A DNA stretch of 64,000 nt from UBA6168 sp039819485. GTDB lineage: Bacteria; Bacteroidota; Bacteroidia; Chitinophagales; Saprospiraceae. The notes under the pieces were generated by a model. It worked only from the letters and a program-made list of their open reading frames with translations, was not told the origin of the DNA and made no database searches. This document shows, in pieces, positions 34,613-44,397 of the stretch; within the stretch, counting starts at the first letter, position 1; every line of letters starts with the position of its first letter. A program made the position numbers and the translations under genes. The stretch lies in contig JBCBRY010000019.1 of the NCBI GenBank assembly GCA_039819485.1, positions 1 through 64,000 of the forward strand, given 5' to 3'.

Positions 34613-37600
34613 TCACCGCAGCAATGTAAAATCCCCCTTGATCGTCACCGACTCCTCTTCACACGACAGCTCCAGCATAAAAATATAGACATCCTGGCCG
34701 GCAGTTTTGTTGGAGCGCATACCATCCCAGTAGATACCGGAAATTCCCTCTCCATCGTACACCTTTTTGCCCCAACGATCCCAGATACGCAGTTGGGCCG
34801 AGGTGACCAACTTATCGAGCCGGTCCCTGAACTCAGGCCCGAACCGGTCATTAATGCCATCACCATTGGGTGTAAAAACATTGGGCATCTGGATATTTTC
34901 ACCCACACAGGGAGGAAGGGCTATAGTTGTAACCTGCGTCATGGCACTGCATCCGGTCTCATCAGTTACCGTAACAGTAAAGGTTTCGTTGAACGCTGAA
35001 AGAAGGCCAGGATCAGGGCAGGTATCGCAACTGAGGAAAGTGTCAGGCTCCCAGTTATAAGTGACAAATTCGTTGCTCAGCTGATCGAGCGCAATTTCCG
35101 AGCCTTCCGTGACACAAATTGTATCAACCGGATAAACAACTACGGGTGTATCCCTCGGTTCATAAAACAAACAGCGCGTCACCTCGCATATTCCTTCAAT
35201 GACGGGGTTGCAGTCCTCTACTGCATCAAAAAAGGTCACGCCATCAATGACCACGGAATCTCCAGTACAAAGCGGGATCGTATCAACAAGAAATGCTTCG
35301 GGCACATTGATGAGATAATTGGTGGTATTCACGCATTCAAACTGGTCCGTCCAAAGCAGGGTAACGGTAGAGGTATCGGTCAGCACCACATTTTGGGTGG
35401 CAGCTGTGGTATCAATGATGCCCGGGCCTTCCCAGTCGAAGGTGACGGCGCCGAGAGGGCCATCAAGCGGCACAACTTCGTTGGGGCAGCCATTCACCAC
35501 TTCCTCCATCTCAGGCTGACCTTCTGCTATGAAAATGGAGAAATCATAATCAACCATACAACCATTCGGATAGGTGTCCATGAAGTCAAAATCGATCAGA
35601 GCAGGAAACGAGCTGATCGAAAGCTCACTTGTACTGAGTATCGGGCTGGCGCAGTCGGTGCATTCCAATCCTTCCGAAGGTGACCACTGATAGGTATGTC
35701 CGTTCATGTCCGGTACGCCGAAGAAAAGCTCCAGTTCATTGCCCAGGCAGGTCGTGTCAGGTGCATAAGTTGCCGGGACGACTGTCGGGCCGGCCTCTAC
35801 GTCTTCCGTACAGGTACAGTTATTTTGATTGTCAACGACAGCAATAACGTTACACAGCAGTAAATAAAAAGCAGGAAAGGACCCCGCAAGAGCAACCGAT
35901 TGGCCACTGGCCAGTCCGCCTAAATGTTGCGCTGTATGCACGGGCGTATCGCCCGGCGTAAAGGTGCCGCTATTATCGACATCGTTGTAAAAAGTGACTA
36001 CCAGGTCATCGGTGGTAGCAGTACCGTTATTTTCCAATTGCACGTTGTAAACAATATCTCCATTATCAACGGACAACTCCAGGTCGCTCAAGCCCAAGGA
36101 GGGTATGGTAAAAATCACTTCCAGGTCCCTTCTTCCTGTTTCGGCCAGCGTGGAACAAATGTCGCCGGTCGCAACGCACTCGGCCTCCTGTAGTTGGAAG
36201 GTGACGATTTCCAGAATGGTGCTATCACATTCACCACCCGCCACGGCAGCGAAAATCAGACTAAAATCAATTGGTGTAAATGGTTGAAGACCATCCACCA
36301 GTGGCCATTTCAGCAGGAACTGGTCATCAACAAACTCAATGATCGGGTCGTTGGCAGAGGCATTTTGGCCGGGTACATAGCTCCCCGGTTGGTAGGCCAG
36401 TCCCGGCGGCACATAGATAAATACGCTGTCCGTTCCAGCAGTCGGGGCATCTGCTTCGAGGGTCACATCAATCTGGATGCTGTCTCCGCAGGAAAGGGTC
36501 GGTGGCACATTGGTACCGATGGTGATATTGGCATCGTACAGAGGCGTGACACCTTCGATAAACAGTTCATCACCTGGTTTGCTGAGGGTGTTGGCATCGA
36601 GGCCACAGCCCTGGTTACCGGCAGCATTAAAAATAATTTGCGAAGGCGTAATAAAACCGCACTCAGTAGCCGCCCTAAAGCGGATGGTCACGGAGTGATT
36701 AGGTGCTTGGGTGAACCCCTGTAACCCTTGCTCGCCGAGCAGTTGGCTCAGCTCAGACAAATCATAAAATGCTGTGTCTCCATTTAACAAAACCGGATCG
36801 GCAATGGGCTGGAATCCACTTCCACTGGGATATTCCAATTCGCTGGTACCGGGCAGGATGGTCAGTCCGAGGGGCAGGGCTGCCCGCAGTTCGACATCAT
36901 AAACGGCTCCAAACTGGGCATTGAAAATTTCGACGGTATGGTAGCCGATGGTATCACAAAGCTCGAACGGGGAAACCGGGCTTTGCACATCCATTTCCAA
37001 TTCACCTAAAAGCGCGGTCAGCGTTAAAATTTCTGTTTCCTGAAAACAAGGTTCTGTCATAGGGTCGGTGTACGGCTCGCAGTCCCAGCCAAATGTGACT
37101 TCCACCAAATCCGGCTCGCAGTTATTGATGCTTGCGGTCAGTTGAAATTCATTCATCCAGTCGGGCGGCAGGTCTCCGAGCTGAAAAAGGCCATTTTCCA
37201 AGGGGAGCATCTGGCCCGTTGACAGATTGGTCAATTGAAAATCAGTGATCAGCCCGCTGGGTGAGTAAACCGACATCCAGGCGTTGAGTGCCGTTTCATC
37301 TACAGCCGATAAATTGGCAAATTCAAAGTCCCAGGTAGCCATGTTGGACGTGCTCTCATGATTGATGTTTACAGGAAAAAACTCCAGTGCGGGGCGGATA
37401 GGAAACAAGGAAGAGTTTCCAATCTCAGTGCGGTCATACGGATTGCTTTCCGGGAGGCTCGGTGCTACTTCGCCCAACAGGTTAATCGTTAGCGGCAGTG
37501 GCTCCGAGACCGAACAATCCATTTCAAATTCATGATTGAAACGCAAGAAGAAACCCTCATCGATCAATCCTTCCGGGAGTCCGCTGATATCAAAGTCATA

Positions 37601-40423
37601 GGTCTGTCCGTTTTGGGTCCAGGCCAGTGGCACGTCTTGCAGCAATACGGCTCCGCCCTGAATATTTAACAATTCGATTTTTGAATCGAGTAAATTAACG
37701 GTTGACGGCAGGACATACTCCCATTCCAGCAAATCGATAAAGCTGCGAAACTCAAACGGGAAAAAATTGGCGCGGGCCACCGTAAATTCAAAGAAGGTAT
37801 TACCAGGCTCATTGGAAGGCGCACAGGGTGGCAATTGGTACAAACCAGGATTGACGCCGATGCGGTACCCCCCCAGTTGCCAACGCCGGTCGCTTTTGTT
37901 GCAGGAAAAAAGCGGTTGCCCCGGAGGCCCTGAGAAATCAGCCGTAAAGATCCTTGTCATGGTTCGCATATTGATGACTTTGGAGGGATTGGGGTTGTAC
38001 ATGGGCCGGTGAAATACGTGGGCCTCAATGGCGTCCCCGTTTTCAAATTCCCAACCGGGAGGCAGGTCACACCCTTGCGCACGTAAAAATGCAGGTGTAA
38101 TGTCATAAGTATACCGGATGAAGTGCCAAAGGTCAATGATATCTTTTGGCCGGGTATTCACGACCGCATCTTCATCTCTCAACCGTTCACCGACCCTTGG
38201 TGTCGGCAGTTCACATTCGAATATGTCCCCCGTGCTTGCATCAAAAATGGTAATGGTGCCGCCCAGGTTGACAAAGCCAGTGGAGTCGTCCAGTAAGCTG
38301 ATATCCATGATTGTATCCATGAATTCGCCGCCATCCCAGCCATTGTCAATCAAGTGCGACTCGAAGTTGACGACTACCTCCGCATTGGGAATTGTTTCCC
38401 CAGGATTATCAATGGTCAAAACCCCGTTGACGGTGGTATGCAAGGTGTCTCCGGTCAAGGCCCGGTCGCGCCGGATGAGGCCAAGGTCCAGGCTGCCGGC
38501 TCCATCGGCAAACCGGTTGTTGTCATTGTCCGGCAAGCCGAGGTTTTCCCGTTGAAATTCCATGCTGGACGTAAAATAACCGATGATGGGAATGGGGCAG
38601 ATCTCGTCCGTACTGGCTTCGCAAAAATACTCCAGACTAAACTCCTCACAACTCTGCGGACCGCAGGTGGCATCATTTAGCAACAAAGTCGAATTCACCT
38701 CTACTCCTAAAATGCCTACCACCCCCTCCACTGGAGGGGACGGGCAAGACGTAATGAGCTCAGGGATACAGGGAGGTAACTCGATGCAATTGGAGTCGCA
38801 CTGAAAAGTGACGTTAAAATCAGAGCCAACACTGTCCACCCCTAATGGCAGCTCAAAAAACATAGACACCTCTGCACCGCCAGGGATGCCGGGCACCACC
38901 GATACGCTATCCGGCGTTTGTCCGTTTAAATTGAACCCATCATTATTGCCCCAGCTGATCCCGCAAGGCAGGTTGAAATCAATTTGCAATGTTCCGGAAG
39001 AATCGACCAAAATGGGCGACTTAAGCGTATAGGTCAGCGTGTAATCGCCATCATTTACCAAAAATTCACCAATGTAATAAGTGACAAATTGCGAAAGCAA
39101 CTGAGCTGCACCGAAGGCTTGCGACACTGCACCGCCGCTGCCAAACGAACCCGGCGGGCATTCATTGTCGTGGTACCAGTCGAACCGCCACGACGGTGGC
39201 TCTGCCTCGCAATCCACTGCACAGACAAAAGCATCCCAAAGGATTAAAACGGTATCGCCCGGTAAAAGCTCCGGGACAACAATGGCCACCGAATCAAACA
39301 ATGTTGAAGGAGGGGTGCATGACTCGAAGATCACCGGGTTGAATATATCGAACACGGCATTTACGGGCGCTCCTCCTCCATTGGTAAAAGTGAGCGACGT
39401 GGGGTCCAGTGCCATGGAGCCGTCCCTAAAGTGGGAAATATAAACGGCCAGGTCCGTTACCGCAGCATTGCCGTCGTTGGTCAAAACGATGCCCTGCTGG
39501 TTGCTCTCCGCAGCGCAATAATCCGCCGGGAATGGATCAATGATCGTTGAGACAACATTCGGAACATCATCGTTTGGCGCAATGGCCACTACACCCGTTG
39601 TACTTACTGACTGACAAATTTCACCGTGACAGCCCCAGGCGGCCGTCAGAAAAGAGGTGGATTGTGGCGGCGCGCCACAGCCAGTGACTTCTATGGTTTC
39701 GGTGATGGTGATTTGTTCGTTTAATTCAAAAAGTCCGTCCCCATCACCGAACATCATAAAATCGGCCCCGGTCAGTTCCAGTTCAAGGGTTCCTTGATTT
39801 TGGGTAACGACCGTACCCATCGGAGAGGTAATGAATATTCCATCGGCGTAGTTATCAATAAAAGTCAGGCTTGAGAGTGCCCCAAGTCGGGTATTGACCA
39901 GCGTCCAGGTACGGGTCAAAATGTCACCTGTCGTACCGCTCATCATCTGGTCGTTCAAGCTGACAATCTGTAAAAGGGCCGTCTCGACCACATAAGGTGT
40001 CGTCAAAACGGTCGTATTTCCTCCAGTAAAATCGACCCGGTAGGTATTGACAAAGAGGTCTCCGTTGTTGATGGCATCGATCAGGGCGCACCTGGTACGG
40101 GCACTGAATGTTAGGACGATCGACTCACCCGGTGGCACTTGGGGCAGATCAAAAACCGGACTGTTGGGATTCCCAATATTACTCTCAACGGCATTGACCA
40201 TGCTCCCCGGAACATACTCCACTCCATCCGGCATCTCCACCGTAAACGTAGCAGCGCTCAAGGTATCAGCCAGTGTATTGGCAATGGTCACCTCAAATAC
40301 CGCAGTATCACAGACCGTCAGGTCGGGAGGGTTGATATATGTAATAGAAACGTTTTGGGAGAACAGAAAGACGGAGAGGCCGGAAAGCCAGAGCGTAAAC
40401 AGCATGCGTGACAGAGAGTGCAT
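34613..40423 (-). CDS. Giant secreted protein with CHU_C T9SS domain
   Basis: 1,936 residues from the ATG at 40423; the signal peptide is LFTLWLSGLSVFLFSQ. The body is a long series of beta-sandwich, DUF11-like segments (VTIANTLADTLSAATFTVEM; VQLENNGTATTDDLVVTFYN), rich in Asp, Thr and Cys pairs. Near 1,600-1,850 there are PKD/Ig-like stretches (YQWSPSEGLECTDCA; YNWEPDTFLSCDTCP). The last about 90 residues are the CHU_C (type B) sorting domain (NVFTPNGDGINDRFGP, IWDRWGKKVYDG). Secreted through T9SS and probably cell-surface or released; adhesion or matrix role inferred. No enzymatic motif seen. Stand-alone gene. Confidence 0.9.
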   Translation of the reverse strand: MHSLSRMLFTLWLSGLSVFLFSQNVSITYINPPDLTVCDTAVFEVTIANTLADTLSAATFTVEMPDGVEYVPGSMVNAVESNIGNPNSPVFDLPQVPPGESIVLTFSARTRCALIDAINNGDLFVNTYRVDFTGGNTTVLTTPYVVETALLQIVSLNDQMMSGTTGDILTRTWTLVNTRLGALSSLTFIDNYADGIFITSPMGTVVTQNQGTLELELTGADFMMFGDGDGLFELNEQITITETIEVTGCGAPPQSTSFLTAAWGCHGEICQSVSTTGVVAIAPNDDVPNVVSTIIDPFPADYCAAESNQQGIVLTNDGNAAVTDLAVYISHFRDGSMALDPTSLTFTNGGGAPVNAVFDIFNPVIFESCTPPSTLFDSVAIVVPELLPGDTVLILWDAFVCAVDCEAEPPSWRFDWYHDNECPPGSFGSGGAVSQAFGAAQLLSQFVTYYIGEFLVNDGDYTLTYTLKSPILVDSSGTLQIDFNLPCGISWGNNDGFNLNGQTPDSVSVVPGIPGGAEVSMFFELPLGVDSVGSDFNVTFQCDSNCIELPPCIPELITSCPSPPVEGVVGILGVEVNSTLLLNDATCGPQSCEEFSLEYFCEASTDEICPIPIIGYFTSSMEFQRENLGLPDNDNNRFADGAGSLDLGLIRRDRALTGDTLHTTVNGVLTIDNPGETIPNAEVVVNFESHLIDNGWDGGEFMDTIMDISLLDDSTGFVNLGGTITIFDASTGDIFECELPTPRVGERLRDEDAVVNTRPKDIIDLWHFIRYTYDITPAFLRAQGCDLPPGWEFENGDAIEAHVFHRPMYNPNPSKVINMRTMTRIFTADFSGPPGQPLFSCNKSDRRWQLGGYRIGVNPGLYQLPPCAPSNEPGNTFFEFTVARANFFPFEFRSFIDLLEWEYVLPSTVNLLDSKIELLNIQGGAVLLQDVPLAWTQNGQTYDFDISGLPEGLIDEGFFLRFNHEFEMDCSVSEPLPLTINLLGEVAPSLPESNPYDRTEIGNSSLFPIRPALEFFPVNINHESTSNMATWDFEFANLSAVDETALNAWMSVYSPSGLITDFQLTNLSTGQMLPLENGLFQLGDLPPDWMNEFQLTASINNCEPDLVEVTFGWDCEPYTDPMTEPCFQETEILTLTALLGELEMDVQSPVSPFELCDTIGYHTVEIFNAQFGAVYDVELRAALPLGLTILPGTSELEYPSGSGFQPIADPVLLNGDTAFYDLSELSQLLGEQGLQGFTQAPNHSVTIRFRAATECGFITPSQIIFNAAGNQGCGLDANTLSKPGDELFIEGVTPLYDANITIGTNVPPTLSCGDSIQIDVTLEADAPTAGTDSVFIYVPPGLAYQPGSYVPGQNASANDPIIEFVDDQFLLKWPLVDGLQPFTPIDFSLIFAAVAGGECDSTILEIVTFQLQEAECVATGDICSTLAETGRRDLEVIFTIPSLGLSDLELSVDNGDIVYNVQLENNGTATTDDLVVTFYNDVDNSGTFTPGDTPVHTAQHLGGLASGQSVALAGSFPAFYLLLCNVIAVVDNQNNCTCTEDVEAGPTVVPATYAPDTTCLGNELELFFGVPDMNGHTYQWSPSEGLECTDCASPILSTSELSISSFPALIDFDFMDTYPNGCMVDYDFSIFIAEGQPEMEEVVNGCPNEVVPLDGPLGAVTFDWEGPGIIDTTAATQNVVLTDTSTVTLLWTDQFECVNTTNYLINVPEAFLVDTIPLCTGDSVVIDGVTFFDAVEDCNPVIEGICEVTRCLFYEPRDTPVVVYPVDTICVTEGSEIALDQLSNEFVTYNWEPDTFLSCDTCPDPGLLSAFNETFTVTVTDETGCSAMTQVTTIALPPCVGENIQMPNVFTPNGDGINDRFGPEFRDRLDKLVTSAQLRIWDRWGKKVYDGEGISGIYWDGMRSNKTAGQDVYIFMLELSCEEESVTIKGDFTLLR

Positions 40424-40756
40424 AATCAAGGGTTTAAATGTGTATCACCAAAGAAAGAATGCTTTTGATTCAGTCCTTCGGTAAATGTTGGTTCGTTCTG
40501 ATACTAAAAATAACGATCAAGTTTTAAAATACGTGGGGTCAAGATAAATTTTAAATTAAAAAAAAATCGAAAAATCAGGTTTTTGATGGGCGGGTTGCAA
40601 AACGGCTGAGCGCGGTGTTCGGTTGGCGAGTCAGCGAGTCAGCGACTTGCCGACTCCCCAACTACCAAACTATGGACTTTTCCTGGATTCTCTTTTCTTT
40701 TCCCTTCCCCTTCTATACATTCGTGCTTTGTATTTTTCACCGAAAATTATTGACTT
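40424..40756. other. Intergenic, divergent promoter region
   Basis: 333 bp between divergent genes. Around 40625-40665 a short repetitive stretch (gcgagtcagcgagtcagcg, then cttgccgactcc) can fold back on itself. A possible -7 box for the DUF1080 gene is TGCTTTG at 40724-40730. Confidence 0.45.
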
Positions 40757-41491
40757 ATGAATAAAGAGTTTTTTACCGTACTCCTGATCTGTTTCGTCAT
40801 CAAGGGTTTGATTTCTGCCCAGATTACTGATCCGAAAGCGACCGAAGTCTGGGAGCCGACCCCCCGTATGATTACCCCGGGACAGGGAACTGCTCCGCCA
40901 TCGGATGCCATCGTTTTGTTTGATGGAAAAAATACCGCTGAGTGGACCCATGAAGACGGCAGCGCCATCAAATGGAAACTTGACCAAGGCCACATGACGG
41001 TCAAACCCGGTTCGGGCGGCATTTTTACCAAGCGTACGTTTAGCGACTGCCAGCTTCACCTCGAATGGCGGGCCCCGGCCGACGACAAGGACGAAGGACA
41101 GAATCGCGGCAACAGTGGTGTTTTCCTGCAAAACCGTTACGAAGTGCAGGTGCTTGACAGCCATGGCGGGAAAACTTACCCCAACGGCCAGGCTGGTGCC
41201 ATTTACAAACAATCCATGCCGCTCGTAAATGCCTGCCGTCCCGCCGGTGAGTGGCAGGCTTACGACATCATCTTTAAAGCCCCTGTTTTCAACGAGGATG
41301 GTATCAAAGTGGCCCCGGCATTCATCACCGTCCTGCACAATGGAGTGCTGATCCAAAACCACACAGAAATAAAAGGCACCACTGAATACATCGGCCTTCC
41401 CAAAAATATCGCCCACGGAAAAGGCCCCATCCAGTTACAAGACCACAGCGAACTGGTGAGCTACCGCAATATCTGGATTAGAGAATTGTAG
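40757..41491 (+). CDS. DUF1080 (3-keto-disaccharide hydrolase domain) protein
   Basis: 244 residues with a signal peptide (FFTVLLICFVIKGLISAQ). The single domain is a concanavalin-like sandwich of the DUF1080 family: LFDGKNTAEWTHEDG, HLEWRAPADD, NSGVFLQNRYEVQVLDSH, GAIYKQSMP, GEWQAYDIIFKAPVF, GPIQLQDHS, VSYRNIWIREL. Some members hydrolyse 3-keto-glycosides. It probably acts in the periplasm or outside. No partner oxidoreductase is adjacent. It is followed by a repeat-rich spacer. Confidence 0.85.
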   Translation: MNKEFFTVLLICFVIKGLISAQITDPKATEVWEPTPRMITPGQGTAPPSDAIVLFDGKNTAEWTHEDGSAIKWKLDQGHMTVKPGSGGIFTKRTFSDCQLHLEWRAPADDKDEGQNRGNSGVFLQNRYEVQVLDSHGGKTYPNGQAGAIYKQSMPLVNACRPAGEWQAYDIIFKAPVFNEDGIKVAPAFITVLHNGVLIQNHTEIKGTTEYIGLPKNIAHGKGPIQLQDHSELVSYRNIWIREL

Positions 41492-41507
41492 ATTTTGGAG
41501 GGTAGGA

Positions 41508-41738
41508 GAGAGACCGCCTTCGGCTGTCAGGGGTCAGATCGCCTTCGGCTGTCAGAGGTCAGACTGCTTATCGTCTGACCCCTGACAGCAAAGTGGTCTC
41601 TCGTCTGACAGCGAAGCGGTCTGACCCCTGACAGCAAAGCGGTCTGACCCCTGACAGCAAAGCGGTCTGACCCCTGACAGCGAAGCGATCTGACCCCTGA
41701 CAGCGAAGCGGTCTCTCTCCTGCCCCCTGACTCCTAAA
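41508..41738. repeat. GTCAGGGGTCAG-type repeat cluster
   Basis: About six tandem 24-bp units of the form ggtctgacccctgacagcaa (variants with gcg) at about 41572-41713, preceded by two or three copies in the opposite orientation (ggctgtcaggggtcagatc). The whole region can fold on itself. It ends right before the GNAT gene start. Related hairpins occur at 48684 and 49650. Confidence 0.85.
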
Positions 41739-41739
41739 A

Positions 41740-42273
41740 ATGTACACCATCCAAACCGACCGACTTGGCCTGCGCAACTGGCGGCCTTCCGACTTTGAAC
41801 TGTTTGCTGAAATGAATGCAGACGAGGAAGTCCTGCGTTATTTTCCGCGAACTTTTACCAAGGAAGAATCCATTGCCGGCGCTCGCCGTTACATGGCACA
41901 TTTTGCCAAACATGGCTACACCTATTTTGCGGCCGATACCCGCTCCGATGGGCAGTTCATCGGCTTCATCGGCCTGCTTTACCAAACCTATGAAAGTCAT
42001 TTTACGCCCTGCACCGACATTGGTTGGCGGCTGCGAAAAACGGCGTGGGGCAAGGGATACGCGACCGAAGGAGCAAAAGCCTGCCTTCAATTTGGTTTTG
42101 AAAAAATGGGCCTGACCGCAATCTTTGCCGTCGCACCTACACTCAACGTACCATCGGTCAGGGTGATGAAAAAAATCGGGATGCAATTGGACTCGGAATT
42201 TGACCATCCTAAAATTGATGCAGAAAGTCCGTTGCGAAGATGCTATTTGTACAAAATTTCGAAAGGTGACTAA
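41740..42273 (+). CDS. GNAT acetyltransferase (RimJ/RimL-like)
   Basis: 177 residues. N-terminal TDRLGLRNWRPSDFELFAEM and acetyl-CoA motif WGKGYATEGAKACLQFGFE, then LNVPSVRVMKKIGM. These match the RimJ/RimL type of the GNAT fold. It probably acetylates an N-terminal or small-molecule amine; the substrate is unknown. The gene follows the repeat cluster directly (1 bp after it), so it must be expressed through or from that repeat. Confidence 0.85.
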   Translation: MYTIQTDRLGLRNWRPSDFELFAEMNADEEVLRYFPRTFTKEESIAGARRYMAHFAKHGYTYFAADTRSDGQFIGFIGLLYQTYESHFTPCTDIGWRLRKTAWGKGYATEGAKACLQFGFEKMGLTAIFAVAPTLNVPSVRVMKKIGMQLDSEFDHPKIDAESPLRRCYLYKISKGD

Positions 42274-42430
42274 ATGTACGGTGAATCTTTGCCGCTTTCA
42301 ACCAATTGCCCCCTCGCCTTGTTATCCTCAAACTTCTGGCAGGTCTCTGTCGTAAGATCAATCAACTTGAGCGAAGCGAAATCCCGCACGGACCGGTCGG
42401 GAAACCAGCAACTAACAACCAATTATCAAC

Positions 42431-43318
42431 ATGTCCATCTCCACTTTGCAGAAATACCAGTTCAAAAATCCATTGGCCAGCTCCACGCCGGTTGTGTTCG
42501 AAGTCGAATCGTTTCGGGTTACGAAAGATTGCACGGCGCACCACAGCCACCGGTCGGAGCAATACAAGATCATTTTCATAGAAGATGGATCGGGCAGCTA
42601 CCAAATTGATTTTCAGGAATTTAAAATTGAAAGTTCCGGCATTTTCTGCTTGTCGCCCGGACAGGTACTGACCGTAGAGTCGGAGTCCACGAAGGCGGCC
42701 TATCAGATTTCGTTCAACCGGGAGTTTTACTGTGTGGAAACGCACGGGAAGGAAATCGCCTGCAACGGGGTCTTGTTCAATAACATCCACCGCGCTACCT
42801 GCCTGCAGCTGTCAGCAGCCGATTCCGCCTATTTCAAGCAATTGGTCGAAAACATGATCCGGGAGCTGGAAAATCCAGGTAAGGCCCATCAGGACATGTT
42901 AGAGACGTACTTGCGCATGTTTCTGATCGAGGCCCTCCGCAAGCACGACGAGCAAGCTGCGGCCATCCCGGTCGAAGGGGAGGAAAGCAATCGGCTCGTG
43001 GGTGATTTCATTGCTTTGGTCGACAAACATTTTCGAAAAAAGAAAGCCGTTTCAGAATACGCTGACCTGCTCTTCGTTTCGCCCAAATCTCTCGCCAAAC
43101 GGCTAAACGCCCAAGGCTACCCGACCCCGACCGAGGTCATCCGCAACCGCATTGTACTGGAAGCCAAACGGGATTTGCGGTTCACTCAAAAATCAGTCAA
43201 GGAGATAGCTTTCGACCTGGGCTTTGATGATCCCGGCTATTTTACCAGGTTGTTCAAGAAGGCCGGCAATGATTCGCCGGCCGCCTATCGGTTGGCCTAC
43301 CTCGGACAGGAACACTGA
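42431..43318 (+). CDS. AraC-family transcription regulator (1)
   Basis: 295 residues. N-terminal cupin-like ligand domain (about 20-150: HHSHRSEQYKIIFIEDGSGS, FCLSPGQVLTVE). C-terminal double helix-turn-helix (about 190-290: VSEYADLLFVSPKSLAKRLN, SVKEIAFDLGFDDPGYFTRL). It is one of two adjacent AraC regulators ahead of an aldo/keto reductase and the redox genes. Its upstream region has GTTATCCTCAAA (42321-42332), a 12-mer also found before the aldo/keto reductase gene, which hints at a shared regulator. Confidence 0.9.
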   Translation: MSISTLQKYQFKNPLASSTPVVFEVESFRVTKDCTAHHSHRSEQYKIIFIEDGSGSYQIDFQEFKIESSGIFCLSPGQVLTVESESTKAAYQISFNREFYCVETHGKEIACNGVLFNNIHRATCLQLSAADSAYFKQLVENMIRELENPGKAHQDMLETYLRMFLIEALRKHDEQAAAIPVEGEESNRLVGDFIALVDKHFRKKKAVSEYADLLFVSPKSLAKRLNAQGYPTPTEVIRNRIVLEAKRDLRFTQKSVKEIAFDLGFDDPGYFTRLFKKAGNDSPAAYRLAYLGQEH

Positions 43319-43347
43319 CACCTGCGACCAGCGGACCCCCAACCATA

Positions 43348-43355
43348 TATCTTTG
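43348..43355 (+). promoter_or_regulatory. -7 box before AraC regulator 2
   Basis: TATCTTTG, a perfect match to TAnnTTTG, 11 bp before the TTG start codon. If used, the leader would be only a few nucleotides. Confidence 0.45.
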
Positions 43356-43365
43356 CTAAGGAAAA

Positions 43366-44271
43366 TTGGATTACTTCAAAGACATACCAACCCTGCTCAA
43401 GGCTTTACGCACGATCCGGCCCCAGCACTTTGGGTTCCATATTCACCGGCACGAAGACACCCCAGCCTCCCATGCAGATGAGACAACCTTGTTCCGCAGC
43501 GATGCTTTTGCCGTTTTATTGCTCACAGATGGCTCTGCCGATTATAAAATTGGTTTATCAGAATACCGGATGGAACCGGGTGCCCTTTATTTCATGGGGC
43601 CACCTCATTTGAGATACTATAAAAAAACCAGCAAGTGGAAAGGATATGTGCTTCTTTTCATGGAGGAGTTTTTGGTTCGGCACGGAGTAAAATTGCCGGC
43701 GTCCGAATACCCTTTTTTCCAGATCGACGCCAATGTGCTGCTGCAGCTGGCACCAGAGGTGTATGCACCTTTCGAGGAATTACTTGAAAAAATGCACGAC
43801 ATCTATCAAGGAAATGCAACGGATAAAGAAATCTTACTTTTTCACTACCTGAACATTTTCCTGTTGGAGGCCAAAAATACCTACCTCACAGTGTACCCAC
43901 CCCAGGAACGACGACCGGGCCAAAATCGGCAAATCAGCCTGGTCAGTGCTTTCGAAAAAGAACTGGAACTCCATTTTTATGAACTGGCCAAAGAGCAAAC
44001 CGACCGTATATTTTCAGTGACCGACTTTGCCCAAAAACTATTTATTTCCACCCACCATCTGACTGATGTTGTCAAACAGCACCTGGGCAAGACGCCTGCC
44101 CAGTTAATCAAGGAAAGGACCGCGCTCGAAGCACAGTCCCTGCTTCGCAATACGGATTGGAGCATTACCCGCATCGCCCATTTTCTGCACTTTAATGACT
44201 CATCGAATTTCGCAAAGTTTTTTAAAAACCTCCTGGGACAGTCTCCAAATAAATACCGCAATTCAGTCTAA
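43366..44271 (+). CDS. AraC-family transcription regulator (2)
   Basis: 301 residues from a TTG at 43366; there is no in-frame ATG before the conserved region FHIHRHEDTPASHADETTLF, so the TTG or a near-by non-ATG start is likely. Cupin-like domain about 20-150 (RMEPGALYFMGPPHLRYYKK), HTH about 205-298 (VTDFAQKLFISTHHLTDVVK; SITRIAHFLHFNDSSNFAKF; GQSPNKYRN). It probably controls the following aldo/keto reductase and perhaps the OsmC and AhpD-like genes. Separated from regulator 1 by 47 bp. Confidence 0.88.
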   Translation: MDYFKDIPTLLKALRTIRPQHFGFHIHRHEDTPASHADETTLFRSDAFAVLLLTDGSADYKIGLSEYRMEPGALYFMGPPHLRYYKKTSKWKGYVLLFMEEFLVRHGVKLPASEYPFFQIDANVLLQLAPEVYAPFEELLEKMHDIYQGNATDKEILLFHYLNIFLLEAKNTYLTVYPPQERRPGQNRQISLVSAFEKELELHFYELAKEQTDRIFSVTDFAQKLFISTHHLTDVVKQHLGKTPAQLIKERTALEAQSLLRNTDWSITRIAHFLHFNDSSNFAKFFKNLLGQSPNKYRNSV

Positions 44272-44397
44272 AAATTCGAAAATAAGTCACGTTATCCTCA
44301 AAAAGTACCGAACAAACCCATTTTGCTACCTGCTTCCAAGCTGACCAGCCCCCCACCTTTGCATCATCAATTTATTCACAAAAAAAAAATCGAAATC

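Noticed and set aside
41508..41738. CRISPR-like array
   Set aside because: Units are contiguous with no unique spacers and occur in both orientations, and no cas gene is near; it is a tandem hairpin repeat.
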